This document shows, in pieces, positions 44,796-55,985 of a stretch of DNA of 64,000 bases (position 1 is the first letter of the stretch; every line of letters starts with the position of its first letter). Source of the DNA: Chamaelirium japonicum (lineage: Eukaryota; Streptophyta; Magnoliopsida; Liliales; Melanthiaceae). The notes under the pieces are model-generated. The model searched no databases. It was given only the letters and a program-made list of their open reading frames with translations, and was not told the DNA's origin. A program made the translations under genes and the position numbers. The DNA is taken from positions 66,847,406 through 66,911,405 of the forward strand of contig OX393551.1 of assembly GCA_947650365.1 (NCBI GenBank), in the 5' to 3' direction.

Positions 44796-46160
44796 AAACA
44801 AAATAAAGAGACACCAACCACCATCAATATATACATAACTGAAAACTTTTGATCTTTCTTAGGGGGTTACGTGCAAAATAATTAACCTCTCCCCTTAGTT
44901 CACCCAACCATGCAAAACTCATATAACCCCATCGTTTCAAATTCCAAGACGGAGGTCAATAAAAGGAACTAACTTCCTCTCATATTTCACACATCCCAAG
45001 AATGACCACCACAAACCCTAGCCCACCACCCCTCGCTGCCGGCACCAGACACCATGCCACCGGCTGCCGGACTGCCGCCTACCAGACCACCTATGGTGGG
45101 CATTGCCGGCCCCCCTATCCCAGGCGCCTGCTAGACAACCTATGGTCTGCACTGTCGTTGCTTACCAGACCATCTCAGGTCGGCACTCCCGACCATCCCT
45201 CAAATCAAGTTCAAGCTCCGACCCCTTTAGTAATTTAAAATCTATAGGGCCACCCCAATGTATTATTGGGTCGACCCTATTCAATATTCTCTAATCAATA
45301 TGAACAGTATTGGGCCCAAACTAGTTTACTGTTGGATCTAGTCCATTTAAATATAAAAGCATATGAATAGCATTGGGTCCAACCTAGTTTATTGTTGGAC
45401 CTAACCCATTTAAATATCTAACCATATTACCAGATTGTGCCTAACCCAATGCATTGTTGGACCAAGCCTAATCATAACCAGCTCAGGAGTAGTATTAGAA
45501 CCCTCTTGCCAAAGGCAACCGTAGAATATTCCTAAAGGCAACCGATTAGTTTTATTAATGGCAACCAAAATACTTAATTAAAGTCTACAAGGGCTAGTTT
45601 AACTATATCTTTGCCAAACGGAATTGAAATTCTATTTTGTTTGCGGCCACAAACTCGTGCCCGAGAGACATACCACATTTAAAATGTTTGACCATAATCA
45701 TACTGAAAATGACCAAAATTCTTTTTCTGGTAAAATGACAGTAACTTATGGCATATACCTCTGAATTCCATCCTGTCTGGAGCTATGAACTTGTAATAAC
45801 AAAATCCATAATTTGGAATTGGAAACCTGACATATTAACACTGTAAAAAAAATGATTACTCTAATCTAACGCATGTTGTTAAATATTCAGGCCAAACCTA
45901 AGTAGAATAGAAGATATCACCGGAAACTTCGTCAGCAGTTACTTTGGGTAGGGGAGTCACTCCATACATTTTTACTTATTCATGTATGTTATTATAAATG
46001 CCTAATTATATGTTATAAGTCAATATGATGAAATCTTGACTGGCTAAGATGTGGGGCTCGCCTAGAAACACCCTGGGTGTGAGGCTAGCTAGCCATATGA
46101 CGGTAAAAAGCGACATTGGGTGTGGGAATGTACAGTACTAGAAAAATGTATATGATCCTC

Positions 46161-46165
<5 letters not shown>
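44796..46165. other. Intergenic, one degenerate tandem repeat
   Basis: At about 45245-45475 a ~65-70 bp unit with TTGTTGGACCTAACCCATTT is repeated about three times. No gene was found on either strand. Confidence 0.55.

Positions 46166-46225
<60 letters not shown>
46166..46225. repeat. Composite (TA)n(GA)n microsatellite
   Basis: TA units at 46166-46200 change directly into GA units at 46201-46225, beside the foldback element at 46226. Confidence 0.95.
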
Positions 46226-46368
46226 AATGCTAAAATGCGGCATGCGGTAAGTGCGGCACCTACCGCATGCCGTCTGATGCACCGCAGCGTGCATGCGATG
46301 CACGCAACGCGTGCATCAGACGGCTGCGGTGCTATGCCGCACGTACCGCATGCCGCAGCATAGCATGC

Positions 46369-46371
<3 letters not shown>
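46226..46371. mobile_element. Short GC-rich foldback in TA repeats, copy 1
   Basis: A hairpin of about 146 bp. The left arm has ATGCGGCATGCGGTAAGTGC and CATGCCGTCTGATGCACCGC. The right arm has the complements, including GTGCATCAGACGGCTGCGG and TACCGCATGCCGCAGCAT. It is flanked by TA/GA runs on both sides. The copy at 60895-61030 shares the arms and the same TA setting. It is non-coding. Confidence 0.75.
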
Positions 46372-46419
<48 letters not shown>

Positions 46420-46439
46420 GAGAGAGAGAGAGAGAGAGG
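46372..46439. repeat. Composite (TA)n(GA)n microsatellite
   Basis: TA units to about 46415, then a few T, then GA units to 46439. Confidence 0.95.
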
Positions 46440-46560
46440 AATGGGATGCTGCCTATCAAAGCAGCGTTTTTTGCTGCTTTGATACATTGTTTGACCATCC
46501 TAGAAGTTTTGGAATTTGATGAAATTTGGTGAGGATGTTTTCCTTACATTGTTTTTTGTG
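46440..46560. mobile_element. Truncated foldback element (one arm only)
   Basis: Starts GGAATGGGATGCTGCCTATC directly after the GA run and contains CCTAGAAGTTTTGGAATTTG and TGGTGAGGATG. This is the arm motif shared by 91-459, 61159-61542 and 61689-62056. No second arm follows. Confidence 0.5.
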
Positions 46561-47146
46561 ATATTTAAATAGAATATTTTTTAACTAAACCTTTATTTTG
46601 GATGGGATGTGTATCGCTTGTTGCTACTTAATGAACAAGATACACCAGGGTTCAAATCATACGATTAACACACCAGAAAGACAGGAGGAAAATGCATAGT
46701 TATTTGATAAAAACTACGGGATACAGTCGCTTTGTCACTATGATAAAACCTCAACCTCTATTACATTAAAATCAACCATTGATACATTACTCCGTACCTA
46801 TTGCATTATAATAAACTAAACGAAATAGTTTCTTACCTTCAAAATTAAATAAACAAAATAATCAATGCGGTAATCAAAGAATTGACAAAATTTGCGACTT
46901 ATTTTAAATCAGATCGATTACTTATAATGCAGGACAAATGGATTGTATTATTATCATAATGGAGTAACGACAATAACCCAAAGAAGAACGGTAAGAATTC
47001 GTGACCTAAGATTGAAACTATGATCTATAACCATAAGTTTTGCAGATCTCGATGATACCATGGTTAGACTCCATCGTCTGAATCCGGACAGTTTACCTGA
47101 ACTCCTCCTTGATATGCTCTATGGTTCGGATCAACTCCCCTCCGAT
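46561..47146. other. Intergenic, no gene seen
   Basis: AT-rich unique-looking DNA without a protein-like frame or recognised element. Confidence 0.5.
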
Positions 47147-47765
47147 TAGGGCTGCAACTCGGTCTGGTTGGGTCGGGTTGGAGGTCAACCCATGCCCAAC
47201 CTAAGTACTAAAACTCCCAAACCTAATCCAACCTCCAACCCGAAATGCCCAGCCCAAGCCCAACCCAAGCAAAAATCTCTATGCTCGGGTTGGGCTCGGG
47301 TTAGCCCAAGTTGGTAGGACAGGTCAAATTGTGCAGGTTCGGATATACTTAATTGTTTAAAATTTTATTCTTTGAAAATCAAATCTAAAAATAACCTATA
47401 CTTGCTAACACTACCATTTACACCTTTTTTTTGAATTTCTATTCATACAATTTATTAGATCATTAGATAATGTATTTATTTGATAAGTAAGCAAACAAAT
47501 AATATGGGACTTGGTGAATCGGATGAGAGTGACTGTGACCTCTCAACATTTGAGTATTCGGTATGGTTATGATTGTTACCTATATATCACAGACTCATTG
47601 ATATACATGGATACTCGAATTTGGGTTGGGTCGAATTGCCCGGCCCCTCAACTCGAGCCCAACCCAAATTCAACTCAGGTTGTACTTTTTCAACCCTAAC
47701 CCAACCCAATCTTGAAATACATCAACCCAAACGCACCCAAACTTCGAATTGGGCTCGGGTTGGTA
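47147..47765. mobile_element. Possible hAT-type miniature element
   Basis: Starts TAGGGCTGCAACTCGG. GGTTGGGTCGGGTTGG near the left and CCCTAACCCAACCCAATC near the right are mutual complements. The right terminus and target duplication are not clear. Confidence 0.35.
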
Positions 47766-48118
47766 ACGGAATCGGCCAGTAGAGCCAAAAAGTGCATCCA
47801 ACTGTTCACATTGGAGGGTTTTATTGACCCACCTGCTAGGTGGGTCAACAACGGTGTCCTCGTCGCTCGGGAGTACCTCCGTGAAGTTGGGACTCTGCTC
47901 AGTTAAGAAGGTCAAAGATCGACGGCGCTCTATTTGTCGGTAGAGCCAGCGGGTCTCTGACCGAAGGAGACTTTCCGCCACCACAAACAGATCGGGACGG
48001 GGGTGGTTGTTGACCCACACCGCATCTGCACCTGGTGCTGCCGCTTGGCTGCTGCGCATCAGTGCACACCCTTTCATGGTCAGAGGTCAGGGCGCTGTCA
48101 GTTGACTACAGCGGTCGC

Positions 48119-48724
48119 GGATTAAACTACAGGCGGTGGACTCCGAGTCTCCGGTGATCTATGCGGTGAACCGGGTGACGTCATCCTCGCGTAGCGAGTG
48201 CGTAATCATCACTGCACATTGGGTTTTTATTTTTATTTTTGGGTTATTTTGACTTTGCCCCCCAAATTTTGCCTTGAATTAGACTTTACCCCTCATATTT
48301 TCATTAATTAGACTTTACCCCCCAAAACACACTGTTCCGTCAGCTCATTCTCCAAAACTTTATTTCTTTTCCGTCAGCGCATCCTCTCTCTTAGATGGTG
48401 AGCGGACGGAACATTTAGTTTTGGGGGGTAAAGTCTAACTAATGAAAATATGGGGGGTAAAGTCTAATTCAAGGCAAGATTTGGGGGGCAAAGTCAAAAT
48501 AACCCTTTATTTTTTGGGTTTTTTACGAATCCACCCCTGTACTATTCACAATTTAAATAGAATTAAACTACAGGCGGCGGACTCCGAGTGTCTGGTAAAC
48601 TGGGCGGTGAACCGGGTGACGTCATCCTCGCGTAGCAAGTGCGTAATCATCACTGCACATTGGGTTTTTATTTTTTTTGGGTTTTTTTCAAATTCACCCC
48701 TGTACTATTCGCAATTTAAATAAA
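48119..48724. repeat. ~165-bp direct duplication, left copy split by a MITE
   Basis: ATTAAACTACAGGCGG, CTCCGAGTGTC-like sequence and GGGTGACGTCATCCTCGCGT occur in both copies, in the same order. Copy 1 (48119-48560) is interrupted by the MITE at 48241-48505. Copy 2 runs 48562-48724 without it. Confidence 0.85.
48241..48505. mobile_element. Mutator-type MITE, 265 bp
   Basis: Starts GGGTTATTTTGACTTTGCCC and ends with its complement AAAGTCAAAATAACCC. It is flanked by the 9-bp direct repeat TTTATTTTT (48232-48240 and 48506-48514), the target length of Mutator-like transposons. Almost the whole element is one long inverted repeat. Confidence 0.85.
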
Positions 48725-48765
48725 ACCCCTGTTAAGTCAGTATTTACATATAAACCCCTTCAATC

Positions 48766-49179
48766 TAGGGGTGGCAACGATCGTGTCGTGTCTGGTTTTG
48801 GGTCGTGTCCAAAACCCCTAGACCCGGACCTGACCTGTTTAATTAATCGTGTCTAGATCCTAAACCCGTACCCGACCCGTTTATAAACAGGTAGATCTGA
48901 TAAGACCCGTTAGACCTGTTTACCACACGGGTCTATTCAGTTTACCCGATCCGACCCAGTTTGACTCGACCCGACCTGACCCAATAGACCCGTTGGTACA
49001 TCATATTACAGTATCGGATTACGGGTAGACCTGACACGACTTGTTGAATTTTAAACGGGTCTTCCAGCGTCTACCGTGTCCCGATCCTAAACTCGGACCC
49101 GACCCGTTTACGGCCCGAACCCGTTTAGCCCTGACCCATACCTGCTAACTTCGTGTCGGGTCCGAAATTGCCAGCCCTA
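48766..49179. mobile_element. hAT-type miniature element, 414 bp
   Basis: Starts TAGGGGTGGCAAC and ends ATTGCCAGCCCTA, with imperfect 8-bp flanks CTTCAATC/TTTAAATC. The interior (GTCGTGTCTGG, GACCCGACCC and complements) most resembles 28017-28512. Confidence 0.75.
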
Positions 49180-49850
49180 TTTAAATCATCTAATTTTTAC
49201 ATATCTACCCCTAAAGTTAGTTGGCATCCAAAATGAAAGAACATTTTAGAAATATTCCTTCGTTCGGCTATATTATTTCATTAATCTAAAAGTGAAATAA
49301 CTTATTTATCTATTATTTAATTACTTAAATTGATCTATATATGGACTTAATCCAAAACAAACCTAAACATCAGACGAATCAAACTTGAAGAATTCTCACA
49401 TTATAGAGATATTTACAGAGTTTAGATTAAATATTAAGGATGAAATCAAAAATATACTGTCGATTTGGATGTCAAATTGTCAACTAACTATAGGGATCAA
49501 TATATAATATGTGAATGAATTGAGGAATTTATATATAAAAATCACTTTATAGGGGTTTTTATGAAATACAGGAGATTATAGGTATCGATTTGTAAAAGAC
49601 TCCCTTTTTTATGTTATAAAAAAATGGGGAAGATTTGAGTCCGTTTGGATTCTCACGCGGCATTTCTTGAAAACAGCATGAAAGAAAAATATTGGTTCTT
49701 TCAGTTGTGAGCCTTGTCACATGTTGGCCATGGCCACTGGTCGGTCCCGTGGCTCGAGAGGAATAGGAGAATCTTTGTGGATCAATTGTCCGAGAATCTT
49801 TGTGGATCAATTGTCCGATCAAAAGATGATCAATTCTTCAAATAGTCATT
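49180..49850. other. Intergenic, one short duplication
   Basis: A 25-bp direct repeat (GAGAATCTTTGTGGATCAAT...) occurs twice at 49768-49820. There is otherwise AT-rich DNA without a gene. Confidence 0.5.
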
Positions 49851-49985
49851 TATGACAATGAGCCCCCTGGTCCACTCGGCAATTCCCACTCCACTCTTCG
49901 GTAAATCGAGAGGAGGAGTTGAACCCACAACCTCCTCATTAAAACATCAGTTGTTTTTGACAACTCTCCTATCCCATGGTGGGTT
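49851..49985 (-). mobile_element. tRNA-derived SINE-like element, second copy
   Basis: On the minus strand AGTTGTCAAAAACAACTGAT is followed by GAGGAGGTTGTGGGTTCAAC, whose GGTTCAACTCC is a B-box-like motif. This matches the head of the SINE-like unit at 29511-29722 (GAGGAGGTTGTGGCTTCGAT). Confidence 0.4.
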
Positions 49986-50220
49986 CGGGCATATTCTAGT
50001 TGGCACAGTTGGTGGTAAGTTGCGGACCCTTTGGGTACAGGTCCTCGGTTCAAATCCTGCAGGCCACGAACGTTGTCGTTGAGAAAGTATGACCTCGACA
50101 GGAAAATATGCAATTGCCATTGTATGTTTTGAACCCTGGCCGAGAGGTTGGTACCCGCACAGTTGTACTGGTAGGTTGTAACTTGACTACGCAAAAAAAA
50201 ATCGACAACATGAACAAAAT
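49986..50220. mobile_element. SINE-like unit(s), possibly two in inverted order
   Basis: Plus strand: A-box-like TAGTTGGCACAGTTGGTGG (50000) and B-box-like CGGTTCAAATCC (50047). Minus strand: a similar pair with GTGCGGGTACCAACC and GGGTTCAAAAC (50165-50130), whose 5' side abuts a T run on that strand (A run, 50196 on plus). No tRNA gene folds here. Assignments are tentative. Confidence 0.35.
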
Positions 50221-50639
50221 TCCCAACACCAATCCAAATCAAAGATACCAAACACATTTCAAACTCTTCTCTTGTCTCGGATTCCTATATACATGCTCTA
50301 AAATGATAATAATGATCTTGATAGACCACTGGGTCTAGTTTTTTCTGATCTGTTTTCACTATGTTCCAGATACAGTACAGATGGAAGGTACGTGGAAAAG
50401 CTTGAACTATGGCACTTTGCCATTGTTGGATTTTGATCAAGGATAATAACTGTTTGCAGACCCTTTGACGTTGCTAATGTAAAGAGATGGGTCGGGTTAT
50501 ATGTACAGTCGGGTCGGGTTGTGTGTGTATACATGTACATATATATTGGGCTTCAGTCCCTCAATGAGAAGCATTCCATTCTCTCCAAACCCTAGCTTCA
50601 TCTCCTAACATGGTATCAGAGCTTTAGGGTTCTCTCGTG

Positions 50640-51230
50640 CGACGACGGCAGCCCCCCCTCGGGCCTCCCTCCACCCGGCAGCCCCCCCCTCCGGTCTCCC
50701 CGACCCCTCCCCTCCGCCCGCCCGGCCCCCCCGACCTCTCCCCTCCACCTGCCCGACCCCCCCGACATCTCCCCTCCACCCGCCCGGCCCCCCGACCCCT
50801 CCCCTCCGCCCGTTCGACCCCCCCGAACCCTCCCCTCCACCCGCCGGCCTATCCTCCACCCGGCAGCCCCCCCTCCGGCCTTTCCTCCGCCCGGCAGCCC
50901 CCCCTCCATCCGGCAGCCACCTCCGGCCTCTCCTCCACCCGGCAGCCCCCCCCCCCCCCCTCTGGCCCCCCTCCGCTCGGCAATCCCCCTTCCGGCATCT
51001 CCTCCACCCGGCATCCCCCCTCTGGCCTCCCCTCTGCCCGGCAGCCCCCCCCCCCCCTCCGGCAGCCCCCCCCCCCCCTCCGGCAGCCCCCCCCCCCCAC
51101 CCGGCAGCCACCTCCGGCCTCTCCTCCATCCGACGGCCCCCCCTCTGACCCCCTCTGCACCCCGCAGGCCCCACTCCATCCTCCCCTGCACCCCCGCCCC
51201 CTCCTGCACCCCCTGAAGCCCCACCGTCCC
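50640..51230. repeat. C-rich minisatellite in the Copia leader
   Basis: Degenerate units of about 30 bp with CCCGGCAGCCCCCCCCTCC and CTCTCCTCCACC. Open on both strands only because of its composition (Pro/Arg-rich one way, Gly-rich the other). It lies between the primer binding site and the protease region. Confidence 0.9.
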
Positions 51231-51529
51231 CCTTCTCCTCTATATCGAACTGCCCGTCTCCTCTGTACGGACTGCCTTAGACCTCCCTTGTGCCGGCTCG
51301 CCACCGTACTTCAGGGGTATGGCTTCCTACAGTATCTCTCGGCTCTCATACTGCATGCACACAGTCACTGATCGTCGAGTCCCTCTGTCTCCTCGTTTTG
51401 ATGGTATCCTCGGGCCACATCCCTCCACCACGTCAGTCGACTATGGACGTCGTCAGGGTCCCCTCCGCCATGATGGCGAGACTGCTGCTATTGCAGGTCT
51501 CCCTACTCCAGCATCGCTTGCCACGACTC

Positions 51530-51774
51530 CTGCTCCGTCTCGGTCTTACTCCGACCGCCTCCAGCGCTTTGAGGAGTTACTGTTGCGATATCTCGCCTCC
51601 ACCAGCTCTTCGACAGATCACAGTCTCTCTGCCACTCCGGGTACTTCTGCTCAGTCTGGGTCTTACTCAGACCGCCTCCAGCGCTTTGAGGAGTTACTGT
51701 TTCGATACCTCGCATCTACCGGCTCTTCGACAGCTCACAGTCTCTCTGCCACTCCGGGTACTACTGCTCCATAG
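51530..51774. repeat. ~121-bp tandem duplication upstream of the protease
   Basis: Two copies sharing CGCCTCCAGCGCTTTGAGGA and CAGTCTCTCTGCCACTCCGG, in the same reading frame, just before the protease motif of the Copia element. Confidence 0.9.
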
Positions 51775-54700
51775 ATCTTCGACTCGGGTGCCTCCTGCCA
51801 CCTTACCTCCGATCCTTCTGTCCTCACGGATTGTAGCCCTGCTCCTACCCACATGGGGATCTACACTGCTGACGGGACTCGTGTACCCATTTCGCAGTGT
51901 GGATCCATCACCCCTGCCTCCGATCCCACTGGTCGCCCAACCTTACCTCGTGTTCACCTTGTTCTCCGCTTAAACATTAACTTAATATCTGTTAGTTCCC
52001 TTTGTGAGTCGGGCCTGATCGTTACATTTACTTCTTCTTCTTGTTACGTGCAAGATCCGCGGAAGGGTCAGAGAATTGGGCTGGGTCGTCGAGCAGGGGG
52101 ACTCCATCAGTTAGATCACCTCCAGGTTCCCACTTCCACTCCGTCAGCTCTGTCTGTTATCTCTGAAGCCGATTTGTGGTACAGAAGGTTAGGTCACATA
52201 TCCAGAGATCGACTCCAAAGCATTTTTCGCTCTGGCGCTTTGGGTCGGGTGTCCTTCTCCCCTCTCTCTGTCTGCACTGGGTGTCGATTAGCAAAGCACC
52301 TTGCTCTTTCTTTTTCTACTAGTGTTTCCCGTTCCAGCGCCCTTTTTGATCTCGTGCACTCTGACGTGTGGGGTCCTGCTCCAGTTACCTCTTTTACTGG
52401 TTTTTTGTATTATATGAGCTTCATAGATGATTACTCTCGCTGCACCTGGGTCTATCTCATGCGTCGTCGCTCCGAGATTCCTTATATTTACAGGACCTTC
52501 ACTACTATGCTTCACACCCAGTTTGGTCGGTGCATTAAGACTTTTCGGTCTGATTGTGCCCAGGAGTATCTCTCATCTGAGATGCGCGAGATCCTTCAGA
52601 CTCACAGCATTCTTCACCAACAGTTGTGTCCCTACACCCATGAACAAAACGGAGTCGCCGAGCGCAAACATCGCCATGTCCGCGAGACAGCACGAGCTCT
52701 ACTTCTGTCTGCTTCTGTTCCACATTCCTACTGGGTTGAAGCTGTCCTGACCGCTGTTCACCTCATCAATATCACTCCGTCCTCATCCCTCTCTGGTGTT
52801 TCGTCGTACGAGTGGCTTTACTCCACATCTCCTGACTACTCTCTTTTTTGTACCTTTGGGTGCACGTGTTTCGTCCTCCTCCCTTCCCATGAGCGCACCA
52901 AACTCTCTGCTAGGTCTGTTAGGTGTGTTCACTTAGGACTCAGTCGGGAGCACAAGGGCTATCGGTTCTACGATCCCTTGGCTCGCCGGATCCGTGTCTC
53001 TCACTACGTCTCCTTTGTAGAGGATGTCCCGTACTTTTCCACTGAGTCCCGGGATCTTCCCTCACCACTTACTTTATCTTCTACATCGTCACCCCCTCTC
53101 ACCATCCCCTTCCTACCTTTGTATCCTGCTCCCACGCCCACCTTCCCGGTTGAGCCTCCTCTACCTTCCTCGTCTCCCCTGTCTCCACCACCTCCACCTC
53201 CACCTCCACCTCCAACGTCTCCACCACCTCCCCTGCCACCTCCCTCTCCCCTGTAACCTCCATCACCACCACCTATCACACGTGTCTACGTTCGTCGCTC
53301 CACAGTTCCTCCCATCGAGTCTGTCTCCACTGGTACTACTTTGCCTGCAGCTGCTCCTACTTCTCCGGTCGTGGATCCTGGTCCTGTTCGGCGCTACCTT
53401 TCGTGCGAACATCACCCTCCTGACATATATAACTACTCCCCCGACAGGTTTGGTTACTCTATGTTTACTCCTGTTTCTTCAGACACTTCTGGACACTCTG
53501 TTGTTGCCTCCTACTCTCCGTCCTACCAGGCCTTTCTTACAGCTCTTCACACCCACCGGGAGCCCCAGTCGTACCGTGAGGCAGTTGTACACCCAAAGTG
53601 GCGACAGGCCATGACAGTCGCTTGAGGCCTTTCAGCAGACTCAGACATGGGATTTGGTTCCTTATCCTACTGGCGTGGTTCCTGTTAGCTGCAAATGGAT
53701 TTTCAAGATCAAGACTCGGCCTGATGTGTCCATTGAGTGGCATAAGACACGCCTTATTGCTTGTGGTTTCTTCCAGGAGTATGGGATTGACTACGAGGAG
53801 ACGTTTGCTCCAGTAACTCGGATGAATACCGTTCGCACCCTCTTAGCTGTGGCAGCTGCTCGAGGGTGGCCTCTACATCAGATGGATGTGACCAACGCAT
53901 ATCTCCACGGTGATCTCTCAGAGGATGTATACATGGCTCCTCCACCAGGCGTCCCTGCTCCTTCAGGTCACGTATGTTGTTTGTGCCAAGCCATCTATGC
54001 ACTCAAGCAGGCCCCTCGTGCTTGGTCTGAGCGATTCCACAGTGCAGTCCTGGCCGCCAAGTTTGTTGAGCGCCACTCTGACTATGCCATGCTCACTCGC
54101 TCCTCCAGTCAGGGTATTGCAGTTCTTCTTCTCTATGTGGATGATATGATCATCACGGGGGATGACAGTGCCACCATAGCGTCCCTTCAGCGCCACCTCC
54201 AGAGTCAGTTTGAGATGAAAGATATGGGCCCTCTTCACTACTTTTTGGGCCTCGAGATTACCCGGTCAGCTCGTGGTCTGTTAGTCTCCGAGCAAAAGTA
54301 CATCTCCGATATCTTTGCTGATGCTGCTCTTACTGACTCTCGCACTGCTGATACACCCATGGAGCTCAATTTGAAGCTTTTTTCTATAGATGGTGAGCCA
54401 CTTCAGGATGTCTCCCGCTACCAGAGGCTGGTTGGGATGCTCGTCTACCTCACTATGACCCGGCCAGATATTTTATGCTGTTGGCATTGTCAGTCAGTTC
54501 GTATAGGCTCTCCGTTCGGTTCACTATGCAACAGTCCTTCGGATTATCCGCTACCTCCGAGGCACTATCACCCGCTCACTACTTTTTCCCTCCACCTCTC
54601 CGTTGGTGCTGCGTGCCTACTCCGATGCAGATTGGGTAGGAGATGTAGCCACTCGCCGTTCTACTATCGGATAATGTGTGTTCCTTGGTGATTCTCTTAT

Positions 54701-55246
54701 TTCTTGGCGAAGCAAGAAATAGGAGTCTGTTGCTCGCTCAAGCACCGAAATCGAATACAGGACTATGGCTTCCACCACCGTAGAGATTGTCTGGATCTGC
54801 CGCCTTCTACTAGACCTGGGAGTTGTGATATCCGGGCCCATGCCTCTCTTCTGTGACAACCGGAGTGCTATTCAGATTGCTAGCAACCCGGTATTCCATG
54901 AACGGACAAAACATATTGAGGTTGATTATCACTATGTTCGTCAGGAGTTTCTCGACAACACCATCTATTTATCATTCATTTCATCATCGGAGCAGACTGC
55001 TGATTTTCTAACGAAGCCCCTTACGATTGCTCGCTTCCGGCATTTTATCCGCAAACTCTCGGTCCATGATCCATCGTGAGTTTGAGGGGGAGTGTTAATG
55101 TAAAGAGATGGGTCAGGTTATATGTACAGTCGGGTCGGGTCATGTGTGTATACATGTACATAGATATTGGGTTTCAGTCCCTCAATGAGAAGCATTCCAT
55201 TCTCTTCAAACCCTAGTCTTCATCTCCTAAAAGGCGTTACTTTGAG

Positions 55247-55985
55247 CAGGGCTGGCCCTGAGCTTGGGCGCCGTGGGCGATCGCCCCGGACCCCACAATC
55301 AGGCCCGCCCTCACTTGGGAAGAAGACCCCCAATCTCGGAGTTTTTACCTTGGGCCCAAAATCCAAATAAGCAGTTGTAGGCTCTGCACGAGGCCTTAGT
55401 GTGCAAAACAATTCTAACCGCTTACCCATTAAAACTACTCATTCCTGAAACGGCGAAACATCAGCGCCGAAAATCTGCACGCTTACTAAAAAAAATATTG
55501 TGTTTATATCTCTAGCTCTCTCTCACACACACATTTACTCTGTAACTATGATCTGTTCTTCAACCGTTCGAGGCTCGTCATTCTCAACTCCTATTTTTAT
55601 TTTATTTATTTATTCTTTTCTATCTCTTAGTTCATCAGCTCGACTCGCACACGACCCGCGTCGACCCACCATTACGCGAACCTCAACGAGTTCGACATAT
55701 TCGCCACTAAAACTATAGTGCTAATTAAATTTATTTTCAATGACCTATCTATAGTGAAACCTAAGCACACATCCTCAAAGCCAAATGAAATCTTTCTACC
55801 GTTGCCTCATGATTCGGACCCGAGGCCTACTGCCTGGTCCCGCTCGAGTTTAACCAATAGCATTGACATCAATATGTAACATGATACGAAATCCAAATCA
55901 AAATTTCTATTAATAATATAATAATAACAGGAGGAAACTGGGTTGCCCTAAGCGAAGTTTAAACTCAGTAGTACCAGGTATTACA
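55247..55985. other. Possible hAT transposon end, then spacer
   Basis: CAGGGCTGGCCCTGAG at 55247 followed by GGGCGATCGCCCCGGACC resembles the GC-rich ends of plant hAT transposons. No partner end or transposase is found. The remainder to 55985 is mixed sequence without a gene. Confidence 0.3.

Larger units (their letters stand above)
50472..55232 (+). mobile_element. Copia retrotransposon with both LTRs, broken
   Basis: LTRs of about 139 bp (50472-50610 and 55093-55232) differ at about 8 positions plus one indel (~6%), so it is relatively young. Flanks GACGT and GGCGT look like a target duplication. A primer site, TGGTATCAGAGC, starts at 50611 and a purine tract ends at 55092. Recognisable pol parts: protease (FDSGASCHLT, ~51780), integrase (LVHSDVWGPAP and HEQNGVAERKHRHVRETARA, ~52150-52760), RT (YEETFAPVTRMNTVRTLLAV and VLLLYVDDMI, ~53650-54400), RNase H (DYHYVRQEFLDNT and LTKPLTIARFRHFIRKLSV, ~54700-55079). 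About four breaks interrupt the reading frame. No typical gag is recognised; its place holds repeats. Confidence 0.92.

Noticed and set aside
50000-50060. Possible tRNA gene
   Set aside because: It has A- and B-box-like motifs, but no acceptor stem pairing or credible cloverleaf; SINE-like relic preferred. No convincing tRNA or rRNA gene was seen anywhere in the window.
50605-51224. Gly-rich minus-strand and Pro-rich plus-strand open frames
   Set aside because: Both arise from a C-rich minisatellite that lacks stops by composition.
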